Below, one piece after another: positions 28,789 through 37,858 of a stretch of DNA of 42,619 nucleotides. The position numbers and the translations under genes are program-made. Numbering within the stretch: the stretch's first letter is position 1; each line of letters begins with the position of its first letter. The stretch is from Blastocatellia bacterium (GTDB lineage Bacteria > Acidobacteriota > Blastocatellia > HR10): assembly GCA_035573895.1 (NCBI GenBank), contig DATLZR010000041.1:1-42619 (forward strand). The letters are read 5' to 3'. The notes beneath the pieces are model-generated. The model saw only the letters and a program-made list of their open reading frames with translations, searched no databases and was not told where the DNA came from.

Positions 28789-31500
28789 CTACTCGACGAC
28801 GGCAGCAAGCTCGGTCACAGACGCCTGTGCGGCAGCAAGGATAGCGATGGGAATTCGGTAGGGAGAGCAGCTCACATAATCGAGACCGATGTGGTGGCAA
28901 AGTTCGATACTTTTCGGATCACCACCATGTTCTCCGCAGATCCCGGTTTTGAGATCGGCACGAGTACGACGACCTCGTTCGACTCCGATTTTAATCAGCT
29001 CACCCACTCCCTTCGAGTCGAGCGTTGAGAAAGGATCTGATTCGAGGATACCGATCTTCAAATAGTGTTCGATGACGGCCGTCGTATCATCGCGGGAAAG
29101 GCCGAAGGTCGTTTGCGTCAGATCGTTCGTTCCAAAGCTGAAGAACTCTGCGCTCCGGGCGATCTCATCGGCGAGCAGAGAAGCTCGTGGTAGTTCGATC
29201 ATTGTCCCGACGAGGTAGGGCAGCGTTATTCCTTGCTCGGCGAATACGTCATGAGCGACCCGCTGAATGATCTCCCTCTGGCGTTGGAGTTCGCCCGCCG
29301 TGCTGACGAGGGGAACCATTATCTCCACGATGGGGTGAGCACCCTCTTTAGTGACTTGACAGGCGGCCTCAAAGATAGCCCGAGCCTGCATTTCGGTGAC
29401 TTCTGGGTAAAGGATGCCCAATCGGCATCCCCGCAGGCCAAGCATGGGATTGAACTCATGTAGTTCTTCGACGCGGCTGAGAATCCTCTCCAGGTGGGAG
29501 ACGACGGTCGTTTCTCCCTTGGATCGAGCAGATGCGATATCGGAGAGAAGCTGCTCTCGCCGTGGGAGGAATTCGTGTAAAGGAGGATCGAGGAGGCGAA
29601 TCGTCACGGGCAGTCCATCCATTTCTCTGAAAATGGCAGCGAAATCGGATCGCTGCATCGGCAAAAGGTGTTGAAGAGCCTCACGGCGCTGCGCGGGGGT
29701 TGTGGCCAGGATCATGGACTGCATCCAGGGGAGCCGGTCAGGTCCAAAGAACATGTGTTCCGTACGACAGAGGCCAATCCCTTCGGCCCCGAGAGCGCGG
29801 GCCAGGCGAGCATCTTCGGGAGTATCGGCGTTGGCACGGACGCCGAGTTTCTTGACTCTTTTTGAGATGGTCATGATTCGATTGAAGTATTGATAGAGAG
29901 GGGAGGATGCGGGGTCGAGCTGACCTCGGATGACCTGGAGGATTTCCGAATCCGATTTACGAATTTCGCCCAGTAGAACCTCACCGGTTGTCCCGTCGAG
30001 AGAGATCACATCTCCTTCGTGGAGGAGGGTCTCTTTGAGGCGAATTACTCTATTGGTTTCGTCCACGACAAGATCAGCGCATCCAACGACAGCGGGCTTA
30101 CCCATCTGGCGACCGACGACGGCAGCATGTGAGGTTGCTCCCCCACGGGCGGTGAGGAAGCCTTCAGCAGCTTGCATTCCCGCGATATCGTCGGGGGATG
30201 TTTCAGTGCGAACGAGGATAACGGGGAAGCCATCCCGGCGGAAGCGAAGGGCTTGATTGGCCGTGAGAGCAATTCGGCCAGCAGCAGCGCCAGGGGATGA
30301 CGGTAATCCGCGTCCGATAACCTTAGCCGAAACCCTCGCCGACCTCTCAAATGCCGGGTGCAGCAACTGGTTCAACGACTGAGCCTCGATCAACCGAAGC
30401 GCCTCCTCCTCAGAAACCAGTCCCTCCTCAATAAACTCACAAGCAATGCGGACAGCCGCGTAACCCGTCCTCTTACCGCTTCGGGTTTGTAGCATGAAGA
30501 GCTGTCCTTCTTGAACGGTGAATTCAAAGTCCTGCATATCGTGATAGTGACGTTCCAGTCGCTCGGCAATCTCCTGAAGCTGGTCATAAACGTCGGGCAT
30601 TCGCGTTTTGAGTTCAGAAAGGGGAAGGGGAGTCCTGATACCGGCGACGACATCCTCGCCTTGAGCATTAAACAGAAACTCGCCGAACAGGGCCTTTTCA
30701 CCCGTCGCGGGATTTCGTGTGAATCCCACACCCGAGCCGCTGCGCTCACCCATGTTACCGAAGACCATCGCCTGGACTGTCACTGCGGTGCCGAGATCAT
30801 GGGGGATGTGGTGGATTTGGCGGTATGTAACAGCCCGTTCGTTGTTCCAGGATCGGAAGACGGCATCCCTGGCTTCTTTGAGCTGTATGTAAGGATCCTG
30901 TGGGAAAGGTCGGCCCGTCCTTTCCTCCACGAGCTTTTTAAAGGCAATAGTCAGCTCATGCAGGTCGTCAGCCGATAAATCAACGTCCTGGATCGCGCCG
31001 CGCTTCTCCTTCTGATTTTGGAGCAAATGCTCGAACGCCTGTTTATCTATCCCCATCACCACGTTACCGAACATTTGAATGAAACGGCGATAGCAATCGA
31101 AGGCGAAGCGGCGGTCAGAAGTTCTCCGCGCCAGGGCCTCCACGGTCTCGTCATTGAGGCCGAGGTTCAGGATGGTATCCATCATTCCCGGCATGCTGAA
31201 CTTTGCCCCCGACCGGACCGATACCAGTAGGGGTCTCTCCGAATCTCCCAGCCGTTCACCGCGCAGTTGTTCGAGGCGTTGAAGGGCTTCACGCATCTGA
31301 TGCTCAATCTCGTCCGTCAGGTTACCCCCTCTCTCATAATAGACACGGCATGCCTCGGTTGTGATCGTAAATCCTGGTGGAACCGGGAGGCCGGCGTTTG
31401 TCATCTCCGCCAGGCCTGCTCCCTTTCCCCCCAATAGGTCGCGCAACCGAGCAGATCCCTCGGCTTTTCCGTCGCCAAAGAAATAAACATACTTTTTCAT
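28789..31500 (-). CDS. ppdK: Pyruvate, phosphate dikinase
   Basis: 903 residues. It interconverts pyruvate, ATP and phosphate with phosphoenolpyruvate, AMP and pyrophosphate. Domains run in order: N-terminal nucleotide-binding (VYFFGDGKAEGSARLRDLLGGKGAGLAEM; SVRSGAKFSMPGMMDTILNLGLND), the mobile phosphohistidine domain (TARGGATSHAAVVGRQMGKPAVVGC, His 458) and the C-terminal PEP/pyruvate barrel (LCRTEHMFFG; SFGTNDLTQTTFGLSRDD; the catalytic Cys in GICGEHGG, about residue 855). The start overlaps the recO stop (ATGA), with AGGAG upstream. It lies in a recO-ppdK-waaA-lpxK run. Confidence 0.97.
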   Translation of the reverse strand: MKKYVYFFGDGKAEGSARLRDLLGGKGAGLAEMTNAGLPVPPGFTITTEACRVYYERGGNLTDEIEHQMREALQRLEQLRGERLGDSERPLLVSVRSGAKFSMPGMMDTILNLGLNDETVEALARRTSDRRFAFDCYRRFIQMFGNVVMGIDKQAFEHLLQNQKEKRGAIQDVDLSADDLHELTIAFKKLVEERTGRPFPQDPYIQLKEARDAVFRSWNNERAVTYRQIHHIPHDLGTAVTVQAMVFGNMGERSGSGVGFTRNPATGEKALFGEFLFNAQGEDVVAGIRTPLPLSELKTRMPDVYDQLQEIAERLERHYHDMQDFEFTVQEGQLFMLQTRSGKRTGYAAVRIACEFIEEGLVSEEEALRLIEAQSLNQLLHPAFERSARVSAKVIGRGLPSSPGAAAGRIALTANQALRFRRDGFPVILVRTETSPDDIAGMQAAEGFLTARGGATSHAAVVGRQMGKPAVVGCADLVVDETNRVIRLKETLLHEGDVISLDGTTGEVLLGEIRKSDSEILQVIRGQLDPASSPLYQYFNRIMTISKRVKKLGVRANADTPEDARLARALGAEGIGLCRTEHMFFGPDRLPWMQSMILATTPAQRREALQHLLPMQRSDFAAIFREMDGLPVTIRLLDPPLHEFLPRREQLLSDIASARSKGETTVVSHLERILSRVEELHEFNPMLGLRGCRLGILYPEVTEMQARAIFEAACQVTKEGAHPIVEIMVPLVSTAGELQRQREIIQRVAHDVFAEQGITLPYLVGTMIELPRASLLADEIARSAEFFSFGTNDLTQTTFGLSRDDTTAVIEHYLKIGILESDPFSTLDSKGVGELIKIGVERGRRTRADLKTGICGEHGGDPKSIELCHHIGLDYVSCSPYRIPIAILAAAQASVTELAAVVE

Positions 31501-32267
31501 CTCTCCATTCTCCTCTCGTTTCGATGATAAGCAATGAATATTATCTCAGTCCTCAGGTGATGCTCAAGAATCGTGGTGATCAAAAGGTGGGCGAGTTGCT
31601 TGATCTTCTGCATCGCCGTTGGACTCACTTCCTGTTCGGTCCAGCTCAACGGATCGAGGCGAGAAATTTGCTCAATGGCCTGCCGCACATCCTCGCCAAC
31701 AGTCAGGTACTGTACCGGTGGAGGGCACTTCTGGCAGAAGGTCGTCCCATCAGCGCCAACGAGAATTTCTTCTTTTGTTCGATAGGGGTGCTGACAGCGG
31801 AGGCATCTATCCCAGTGTCCGAGGAAGCCGCTGAGCTTAAGCATCCAGATGTCGAAATAGGCACTTAGCCGGTTGAGGTCAGGAGCTGAGCGAAAAGTTT
31901 CGACAATGGCTTTGAGAAGGCGATAGATGCGGTCGTTGGGTTCTGACAGAGGCTGAAAGCGATCGGTTACTTCGCCGATGTGGTGAAGGAAGAGTTCCCC
32001 TTCTGGAGTGCAAGCGCGCTCAAAGGGAGACATCAGAAGCTCGCACCGGCGAAGGGAGACGAGTTCTCGTGTTTCCTTTTCGAAGAAGGACACGTGGACT
32101 TCGCTCAACGGCTCCAAGCTCGCCCCAAAGAGGCTTTTCGGTCGCCGCGCCCCTCGTGCGACGGCACGAATTTTCCCGAACTCTCGGGTAAACATCACGG
32201 CAACTTTATCGGCTTCGCCCATAGGATATGTGATGAGGACAAAGGCGTCGCTCTCCCTAAGCGGCAT
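31497..32267 (-). CDS. recO: DNA repair protein RecO
   Basis: 256 residues from ATG 32267. The N-terminal OB fold reads DAFVLITYPMGEADKVAVMFTREFGKIRAVARGARRPKS, and the helical C-terminal part holds a four-Cys zinc site (CLRC 155-158, CQKC 178-181). RecO loads RecA onto single-stranded DNA with RecR in the RecF pathway. AGGGAA precedes ATG 32267 by about 5 nt; the frame opens to a TTG at 32309 with no ribosome-binding site, inside the tRNA promoter region. It overlaps ppdK by 4 bp at its stop. Confidence 0.94.
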   Translation of the reverse strand: MPLRESDAFVLITYPMGEADKVAVMFTREFGKIRAVARGARRPKSLFGASLEPLSEVHVSFFEKETRELVSLRRCELLMSPFERACTPEGELFLHHIGEVTDRFQPLSEPNDRIYRLLKAIVETFRSAPDLNRLSAYFDIWMLKLSGFLGHWDRCLRCQHPYRTKEEILVGADGTTFCQKCPPPVQYLTVGEDVRQAIEQISRLDPLSWTEQEVSPTAMQKIKQLAHLLITTILEHHLRTEIIFIAYHRNERRMER

Positions 32268-32302
32268 AAGATTCCCTGGCTGCGCTCTCTGCAGATTGCG
32301 TG

Positions 32303-32331
32303 TTGACAAAATGCCCGCGAGGCATTAGGCT
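32303..32331 (+). promoter_or_regulatory. Promoter of tRNA-Phe
   Basis: A perfect -35 TTGACA, 17-nt spacer and -10 TAGGCT. Transcription should begin within a few bases of the tRNA 5' end at 32345. It lies just upstream of recO on the opposite strand. Confidence 0.65.
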
Positions 32332-32344
32332 AATGACCTCGTGT

Positions 32345-32420
<76 letters not shown>

Positions 32421-32480
32421 ACGATTTCCCCTCATGAGCTGCTCCGGAGATCACCATCCGCCTCAGTGTGTCATGGCGGG

Positions 32481-34709
32481 TCATTTCTGAGATTCAATTT
32501 GAGTAGAAAGTGCCGTGCGCCATATAAGCTCCAGTTCCTGAACCGGATCATCAATAGCGACGTGACCATCAATCAGGATGTGCAGGCGAGTCCCGCCGAC
32601 ATAACCGATCCGCTGGTAAGGAATCCCGTAAGCGTTTGCAATCTTCTCCACCTCGCGTGTGTCTCCTGGAGCGACAGTGACGACGATCCGAGATGGCGTT
32701 TCGCTAAATAGAAGGGATGTTGGAGAACGCACTCCTTCTGTCGTCAGCGAGAGCACTGCTCCTATAGCAGGTCGTTTGTGGCTGGAGAAACAGGATTCGG
32801 CGAGAGCGATGGCCAATCCTCCGTCGGAACAGTCGTGGGCCGAGTGCAACAGGTTGGCATGAATCATTTCCAAGCACGCTTGTTGGACGCGACGCTCGAG
32901 CTCCAGATCGAGAGTGGGAACAGGTCCCGCAACAATCCCGTGAATCCAGGCAAGATATTCGCTTCCACCTAGATGGTCTCGCGTCTCACCAAGCAGGTAG
33001 ATGACATCTCCTTCGGCCTTGAAACCGGCGGTGACCACGTGCCGGGGCAGGCCGCCATGATTATTCGCTGACGGGGGCGCGATGTCGGCGATCAGCCCAA
33101 CCATCCCGATGACCGGAGTTGGATAAATCCCCCGGCCTTCCGTTTCGTTATAGAAGCTCACATTTCCTCCCGTGATGGGAGTCTCAAAGGCGCGACAGGC
33201 CTCGGCCATTCCGTCAATAACCTCGCTGAACTGCCACATAACTTCCGGGTGTTCCGGGGAGGGAAAATTCAGGCAGTTCGTGCAGGCGATCGGGCGCGCC
33301 CCTGTGACAACGAGATTTCGACAAGCTTCAGCCACGGCCAGCCGAGCACCCTCGCGAGGATTGAGCCAGCAGTAACGACCGTTGCCGTCAAGGGTGAGAG
33401 CGATGCCTTTGCGCGTCTCCTTGATTCGAAGGACGGCAGCATCGGCTCCAGGCAGGACGATAGTATTCGTGCGGACCATGTGGTCGTATTGCGAATAGAT
33501 CCACTCCTTCGACGCTATGTTGGGAGAAGCAAGAAGCCGGCGGAGAGTCACGTCCAAGGAGTACGGGCTTTCAGGAATGTCGGAGAGCTCCGGAATAGAC
33601 GATGGCCTCCGCATGGGGCGCCTGTAGACGGGCGCATCCTCAACCAGGGCTCGGTTGGGAACATCAGCAACGATCTGGCCCTGATGGAGCACGCGCAGGT
33701 GTCCGTCAGGGGTCACCCGCCCGATTTCGCACGCCTCCAGGCCCCATCGAGCGAATGTCTCGATGACCTCGCGTTCGCGACCCGACCGGACAACGAGAAG
33801 CATTCGCTCCTGGGATTCCGAGAGGAGGATTTCGTAGGGGGTCATGGCAGGATCCCGTTGAGGAACGCGGTCCAGGTATATCTCCATCCCGGTTCCCGCG
33901 CGCGCTCCCATCTCGGCGCAGGCGCATGTCAGACCGGCAGCCCCCATATCCTGGATGCCGACGACAGCCCCGGTGCGAATCGCTTCCAGGCAGGCCTCCA
34001 GCAGGAGTTTTTCCATGAACGGATCGCCGATCTGCACGGCCGGACGATTGGCCGCGTGTGCCCGGTCGAACTGGGCCGACGCCATGACGGCTCCGTGAAT
34101 CCCGTCGCGTCCCGTCTTCGCCCCAACGTAGATGACTGTGTTGCCGGGACCCGTTGCGCGGCCCAAGAAGATGTGGTCCTTTCGGCCCAGGCCGATCGCC
34201 ATGACATTCACTAAAGGATTCGTCGAGTAGCAATCGGCGAAAAAGACTTCTCCTCCGACGGTGGGTATCCCCACGCAGTTACCGTAATCGCCAATCCCCT
34301 TCACGACTCCGCGAAGCAAGGAACGATTCCGAGGGTCGTCCAGGGGTCCGAACCGAAGGGAATCCAATAGCGCGATCGGGCGCGCTCCCATGGTGAAAAT
34401 ATCCCGGAGAATCCCGCCAACCCCTGTTGCCGCTCCCTGATACGGCTCGATAAAACTGGGGTGATTGTGAGACTCGATCTTAAAGGCCAGGCACCACCCA
34501 TCTCCCACATCAATGATCCCGGCATTTTCACCGGGCCCCTGAAGAACCATCGGTCCGGTTGTGGGGAGGCGCCTGAGATGAATTTTAGATGACTTATAGG
34601 AGCAGTGCTCCGACCAAAGGGCGGAAAACATCCCGCGCTCCACCTCGTTCGGCTCACGTCCGAGAAGGGCTGTAACACGTTGATACTCTTCTGCTGTCAG
34701 GCCACTCAT
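32481..34709 (-). CDS. purL: Phosphoribosylformylglycinamidine synthase subunit PurL
   Basis: 742 residues, the small PurL type that works with separate PurQ and PurS subunits (neither is in this window). It makes formylglycinamidine ribonucleotide from FGAR, ATP and ammonia in purine synthesis. N-terminal signature [22 protein letters not shown], then [59 protein letters not shown], and the repeat half with [11 protein letters not shown] and [24 protein letters not shown] lies just before ATG 34709. Its promoter overlaps that of divergent efp. Confidence 0.97.
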   Translation of the reverse strand: MSGLTAEEYQRVTALLGREPNEVERGMFSALWSEHCSYKSSKIHLRRLPTTGPMVLQGPGENAGIIDVGDGWCLAFKIESHNHPSFIEPYQGAATGVGGILRDIFTMGARPIALLDSLRFGPLDDPRNRSLLRGVVKGIGDYGNCVGIPTVGGEVFFADCYSTNPLVNVMAIGLGRKDHIFLGRATGPGNTVIYVGAKTGRDGIHGAVMASAQFDRAHAANRPAVQIGDPFMEKLLLEACLEAIRTGAVVGIQDMGAAGLTCACAEMGARAGTGMEIYLDRVPQRDPAMTPYEILLSESQERMLLVVRSGREREVIETFARWGLEACEIGRVTPDGHLRVLHQGQIVADVPNRALVEDAPVYRRPMRRPSSIPELSDIPESPYSLDVTLRRLLASPNIASKEWIYSQYDHMVRTNTIVLPGADAAVLRIKETRKGIALTLDGNGRYCWLNPREGARLAVAEACRNLVVTGARPIACTNCLNFPSPEHPEVMWQFSEVIDGMAEACRAFETPITGGNVSFYNETEGRGIYPTPVIGMVGLIADIAPPSANNHGGLPRHVVTAGFKAEGDVIYLLGETRDHLGGSEYLAWIHGIVAGPVPTLDLELERRVQQACLEMIHANLLHSAHDCSDGGLAIALAESCFSSHKRPAIGAVLSLTTEGVRSPTSLLFSETPSRIVVTVAPGDTREVEKIANAYGIPYQRIGYVGGTRLHILIDGHVAIDDPVQELELIWRTALSTQIESQK

Positions 34710-34750
34710 CGTCCTCTCTGTATCTGTGAGGATCTTACTTTTAAGGCGGG

Positions 34751-34779
34751 ATTATAGCCGGGATGATTGACCTCGTCCA
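34751..34779 (-). promoter_or_regulatory. Promoter of purL, overlapping the efp promoter
   Basis: Minus strand TGGACG (34779-34774), 17-nt spacer, perfect TATAAT (34756-34751). The leader is about 35 nt. The -35 box lies within the spacer of the opposing efp promoter. Confidence 0.6.
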
Positions 34780-34793
34780 TGTGGATATACTAT
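34767..34793 (+). promoter_or_regulatory. Possible promoter of efp
   Basis: TTGACC with TACTAT at a 15-nt spacing (TATACT at 13 nt overlaps it). The spacing is short, so confidence is limited. It would start transcription near 34800. Confidence 0.4.
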
Positions 34794-34833
34794 GGTTTTT
34801 GGTTCTGATGGTTGAGAGGGAGGATTCAAAGCG

Positions 34834-35394
34834 ATGATTCAAGCGACGCAGATTCGCAAGGGAATGATTATCGTTCATGAGGGGGACCCATGTCGGGTTC
34901 TCGACTTTCGCCACGTGACGCCGGGGAACTGGCGGGCGATGGTTCAAACGAAACTTCGGAATTTGCGGACGGGGGTTTCCTTCGAACATCGGTTCCGCTC
35001 CACCGACACGGTCGAGCGCGCTGTGCTGGATGAGCGAGAGTTCATCTATCTCTATCAAGAGGGAGAGATGTACCACTTCATGGATGTGGAGACATTCGAG
35101 CAAATCTCGATGGATCAGGAAGCACTGGGGGACGCCGTTCTCTACCTGCTCCCCGAGATGCATATCCGGGTGCAGTATTACCAGGGTGCCCCGATAGGCA
35201 TTGAGCTGCCGCCCACTGTCGATTTGAAGGTCGTGGAGACGGAACCGGGGTTGAAGGGCGCGACGGTCAGCGCCGTGAATAAACCAGCCCGGCTTGAGAC
35301 GGGGCTTGTCGTACAGGTCCCTCCGTTTGTCGAGGTAGGTGATGTCGTTCGGATCAATACAAGTGATGGGACTTACCTGGAGCGCGCCAAATAG
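34834..35394 (+). CDS. efp: Elongation factor P with Asn at the tip loop
   Basis: 186 residues, three beta-barrel domains. It helps ribosomes through consecutive prolines. [56 protein letters not shown] and [29 protein letters not shown] are all EF-P blocks. The tip loop that carries a modified Lys (PGKG) or Arg in many bacteria reads PGNWRA here, with Asn 32 at the usual Lys position and Arg 34 two residues later. Lysylation or rhamnosylation at that place is therefore not expected. GAGGGAGG precedes ATG 34834. Confidence 0.96.
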   Translation: MIQATQIRKGMIIVHEGDPCRVLDFRHVTPGNWRAMVQTKLRNLRTGVSFEHRFRSTDTVERAVLDEREFIYLYQEGEMYHFMDVETFEQISMDQEALGDAVLYLLPEMHIRVQYYQGAPIGIELPPTVDLKVVETEPGLKGATVSAVNKPARLETGLVVQVPPFVEVGDVVRINTSDGTYLERAK

Positions 35395-35423
35395 GAGATT
35401 GTAATGGGGCGTTGCCTTGCTGG

Positions 35424-35456
35424 CACTGGGGAGATCGTCCCCTGGCAGGGCCAGTG
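35424..35456. other. Nested inverted repeats between convergent efp and the lptFG gene
   Basis: CACTGG (35424-35429) pairs with CCAGTG (35451-35456), and inside it GGGGA (35428-35432) can pair with TCCCC (35438-35442), sharing two bases with the outer arm. It lies in the 84-bp gap between converging stop codons. There is no T-run, so a terminator role is only possible. Confidence 0.3.
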
Positions 35457-35478
35457 TGGATCGGGGTGCACGTGGGGA

Positions 35479-37851
35479 TCAACTTCGGAGGCGAAAGAGC
35501 GCATAGAGTCCCCCTGCGCCGAGCAATCCACAGGGAGCCCAGGCTGCCACCGCCGGAGAGAAGTAGCCGTACTTCCCCATCTGGGAGAAAATGTCCAGTA
35601 AGAGCCAGTAAGTGAGGCCGAGACCGATACCCAGGCCCACGGCTTGGAGGGCACCATGCCGACCCGTGGCAATGCCGAAGGGAATCCCGAAAAGGCCCAT
35701 GACAAGACATGCAACTGCCAGTGCGCTCTTGCGGTGAAGGGTAACTTCAAGCTCAGTGGTATCGGTACCTGTTTGAGCGAGATAGCGAATATAGCGGGTC
35801 AGTTGTGAGATTGTCAGAGCGTCGGGCTTGAGCGGCTCCCGGGTGAAGTACTCGGGTTGCTCCGGCAGCCGCAAGGCGAGCGAGGAGAACGATTGCTGAG
35901 AGGTTACGTGGCTTCCGTCAAATTGCCAGCGCCGCCCTTCGGAGAAAATCCATTGTTGTGACTCTCTATCCCAGCGGGCAGATCGGGCCTCAATTCGCGC
36001 GCGGGGAGCGAAGGTGAGCGGATCGAGTTCAACGATAAAGGGGAAATCAAGGCGCTGAGCCCACCGGTCGAACGAGCGGAAGTGATAGACGCGATATGTC
36101 GTCGGGGGGACCAGATCGGTCTGCTGCCAGGGTTCGGCGGACATGATCCAGGAACTTCCTGCAGGAGCTAGTTCTACATGCTGCGGCGAGCGACCCTGCT
36201 TGATGTAAAATCGCAGCGCATCCTGTCGGGCATAAGCCCGTGGGAGGAAGGAATTCTCTCCAAGAAAAACAGCTGCCGTGAGAAGGCAGCAGATCGCGAT
36301 GACCGGTGCCGTGGTGCGGTAGATCGAGATCCCTGATGCTTTAAAAGCCACCAGCTCGGATGTTCGACTGAGTAGGCTGAAGCACACCATCGTTGCCAGG
36401 AGCGCCGCAGGAGGCAGTAAATACACCCCGACGACAGGGGTGAGATAGAGACAGTATTCGGCCACGATATGGGCCGGGATGCGATGGGCGATAATATCTG
36501 AGGCCAGCTCAAAGAGCGTGAAAACGAGAAAGAGCACCCATAGACCGACCAGTGCGGGAAGAAGAGACGAGAGAAACCTCCCGGCGAGGTAACGATCGAG
36601 AATGAGAGGAGCCGCTCGGGGAGGCCCTTGTACGGAGTGGGGGAGAGGTGCCCTGCGCGACAGCCGAAAGGAGAGGTGTTGGACCCTGGAGCGCAACTCG
36701 CCAATTATCTCGACCAGACGAATGAGAACTCCCGGAAGCACGTCACCGCGCCGATAGACTCTGGTTGCCAGGGCGAGGAAAATTCCATTCGCCATCCAGA
36801 GACCGAGGGCCGGTGGGAGCGTGCCCGCTCGTGATAGATTCTCGCCAGCAAGCAGCAGGAGATAGTAAACGCAAGCAAGAAGCAAGGCCGTCGTCAACCC
36901 GGCTCCGCGCGTCATCCGTCGCAGTCTCAACCCAAGGACCGAGCCCAGAAGACCGAAGATCACCGGTGAGAGCGACAACGCGAGTCGTTTATGAAGTTCA
37001 ATCTGCCGACGCTGAGACAGTGCCGGATCTTCTTTTTGGGGACGGAGCAGCTCTCCCAGGGTCATCTGTTGGAGGCGGGTTCGAACTGACGGCGGTTGCC
37101 CGCTACTCCTTATGGCCTCACGGGATTTCGCATCGAATCGGAGAAAGAGACGGTCGAATGTCTCGATCTCGTACTGCTCATGCCCGTTCTCCAGCGTCCG
37201 CCGGTGGATCATACCATCCTCCAGCCTGAGCAACGACGTCTCAGGGACGTCACCAAGCTGGAGAATACCCGTCTTTGCTGTGATCAGAAGCGGAGAAGAT
37301 TCGGAACCCTCCCGCATGATGAGAAGAAGGCGGCTCCATCGGTCAGAACGGCGGTCAATATCCCCGATGTAGAGGACCTTGTTGACGAAGCGATCGTCGA
37401 AAACGCGCGCCTTCATCTGAGTTCGCAGTCCCTGGACCAACAGCTCAGCCCGAATACGCTGGAATTGGCGGTAGGATCGGGGCAAGACCTCTCCGAGGAG
37501 TATCAGAAGTATGAGCGACAGCAACCCACCGAGCAGGATCAATGGAAGAACGATCCGGCTTCGGCTGACGCCCGCTGCGAAAAGAGCTGTCGTCTCGTGA
37601 TCGGCCGTCATTCGACCAAGACCCGTCATCACTCCCACCAGCAGAGAAAGAGGGATCGTAATGACCAACACGCGGGGTACGAGCGAGGCTAACAGCGTAC
37701 GGATCATCCCCGGAGGAACGTTCCGCTTGATGAATAACTCGCCGAAATCAGCGATCTGGGCAGCAAGCAGAATGGCCATTGAGATGATGACTGCCAGAAT
37801 GAGGTACGACGTGACCTCCCGGAGGATCGAACGGTCAATGAGGCGAAGCAT
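35479..37851 (-). CDS. LptF-LptG fusion, LPS export permease
   Basis: 790 residues carrying two YjgP/YjgQ permeases in one chain. Half one (1-365) starts MLRLIDRSILREVTSYLILAV and has three N-terminal helices, a periplasmic beta-rich domain (about 135-285) and three more helices. Residues 366-415 form a basic linker. Half two (416-790) repeats the plan from APLILDRYLAGRFLSSLLPAL to the end. In most bacteria LptF and LptG are separate and pair with the LptB ATPase to pull LPS from the inner membrane. The first half may be LptF-like and the second LptG-like, judged by order only. It ends the operon behind the lipB fusion (7-bp gap). Confidence 0.9.
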   Translation of the reverse strand: MLRLIDRSILREVTSYLILAVIISMAILLAAQIADFGELFIKRNVPPGMIRTLLASLVPRVLVITIPLSLLVGVMTGLGRMTADHETTALFAAGVSRSRIVLPLILLGGLLSLILLILLGEVLPRSYRQFQRIRAELLVQGLRTQMKARVFDDRFVNKVLYIGDIDRRSDRWSRLLLIMREGSESSPLLITAKTGILQLGDVPETSLLRLEDGMIHRRTLENGHEQYEIETFDRLFLRFDAKSREAIRSSGQPPSVRTRLQQMTLGELLRPQKEDPALSQRRQIELHKRLALSLSPVIFGLLGSVLGLRLRRMTRGAGLTTALLLACVYYLLLLAGENLSRAGTLPPALGLWMANGIFLALATRVYRRGDVLPGVLIRLVEIIGELRSRVQHLSFRLSRRAPLPHSVQGPPRAAPLILDRYLAGRFLSSLLPALVGLWVLFLVFTLFELASDIIAHRIPAHIVAEYCLYLTPVVGVYLLPPAALLATMVCFSLLSRTSELVAFKASGISIYRTTAPVIAICCLLTAAVFLGENSFLPRAYARQDALRFYIKQGRSPQHVELAPAGSSWIMSAEPWQQTDLVPPTTYRVYHFRSFDRWAQRLDFPFIVELDPLTFAPRARIEARSARWDRESQQWIFSEGRRWQFDGSHVTSQQSFSSLALRLPEQPEYFTREPLKPDALTISQLTRYIRYLAQTGTDTTELEVTLHRKSALAVACLVMGLFGIPFGIATGRHGALQAVGLGIGLGLTYWLLLDIFSQMGKYGYFSPAVAAWAPCGLLGAGGLYALFRLRS

Positions 37852-37858
37852 AGCAGGG

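Noticed and set aside
32421-32480. Terminator after tRNA-Phe
   Set aside because: No stable stem followed by T residues could be drawn in the 60-bp gap.
33249-34214. 321-residue open frame antisense to purL
   Set aside because: purL is complete and typical; the antisense frame is compositionally a shadow.
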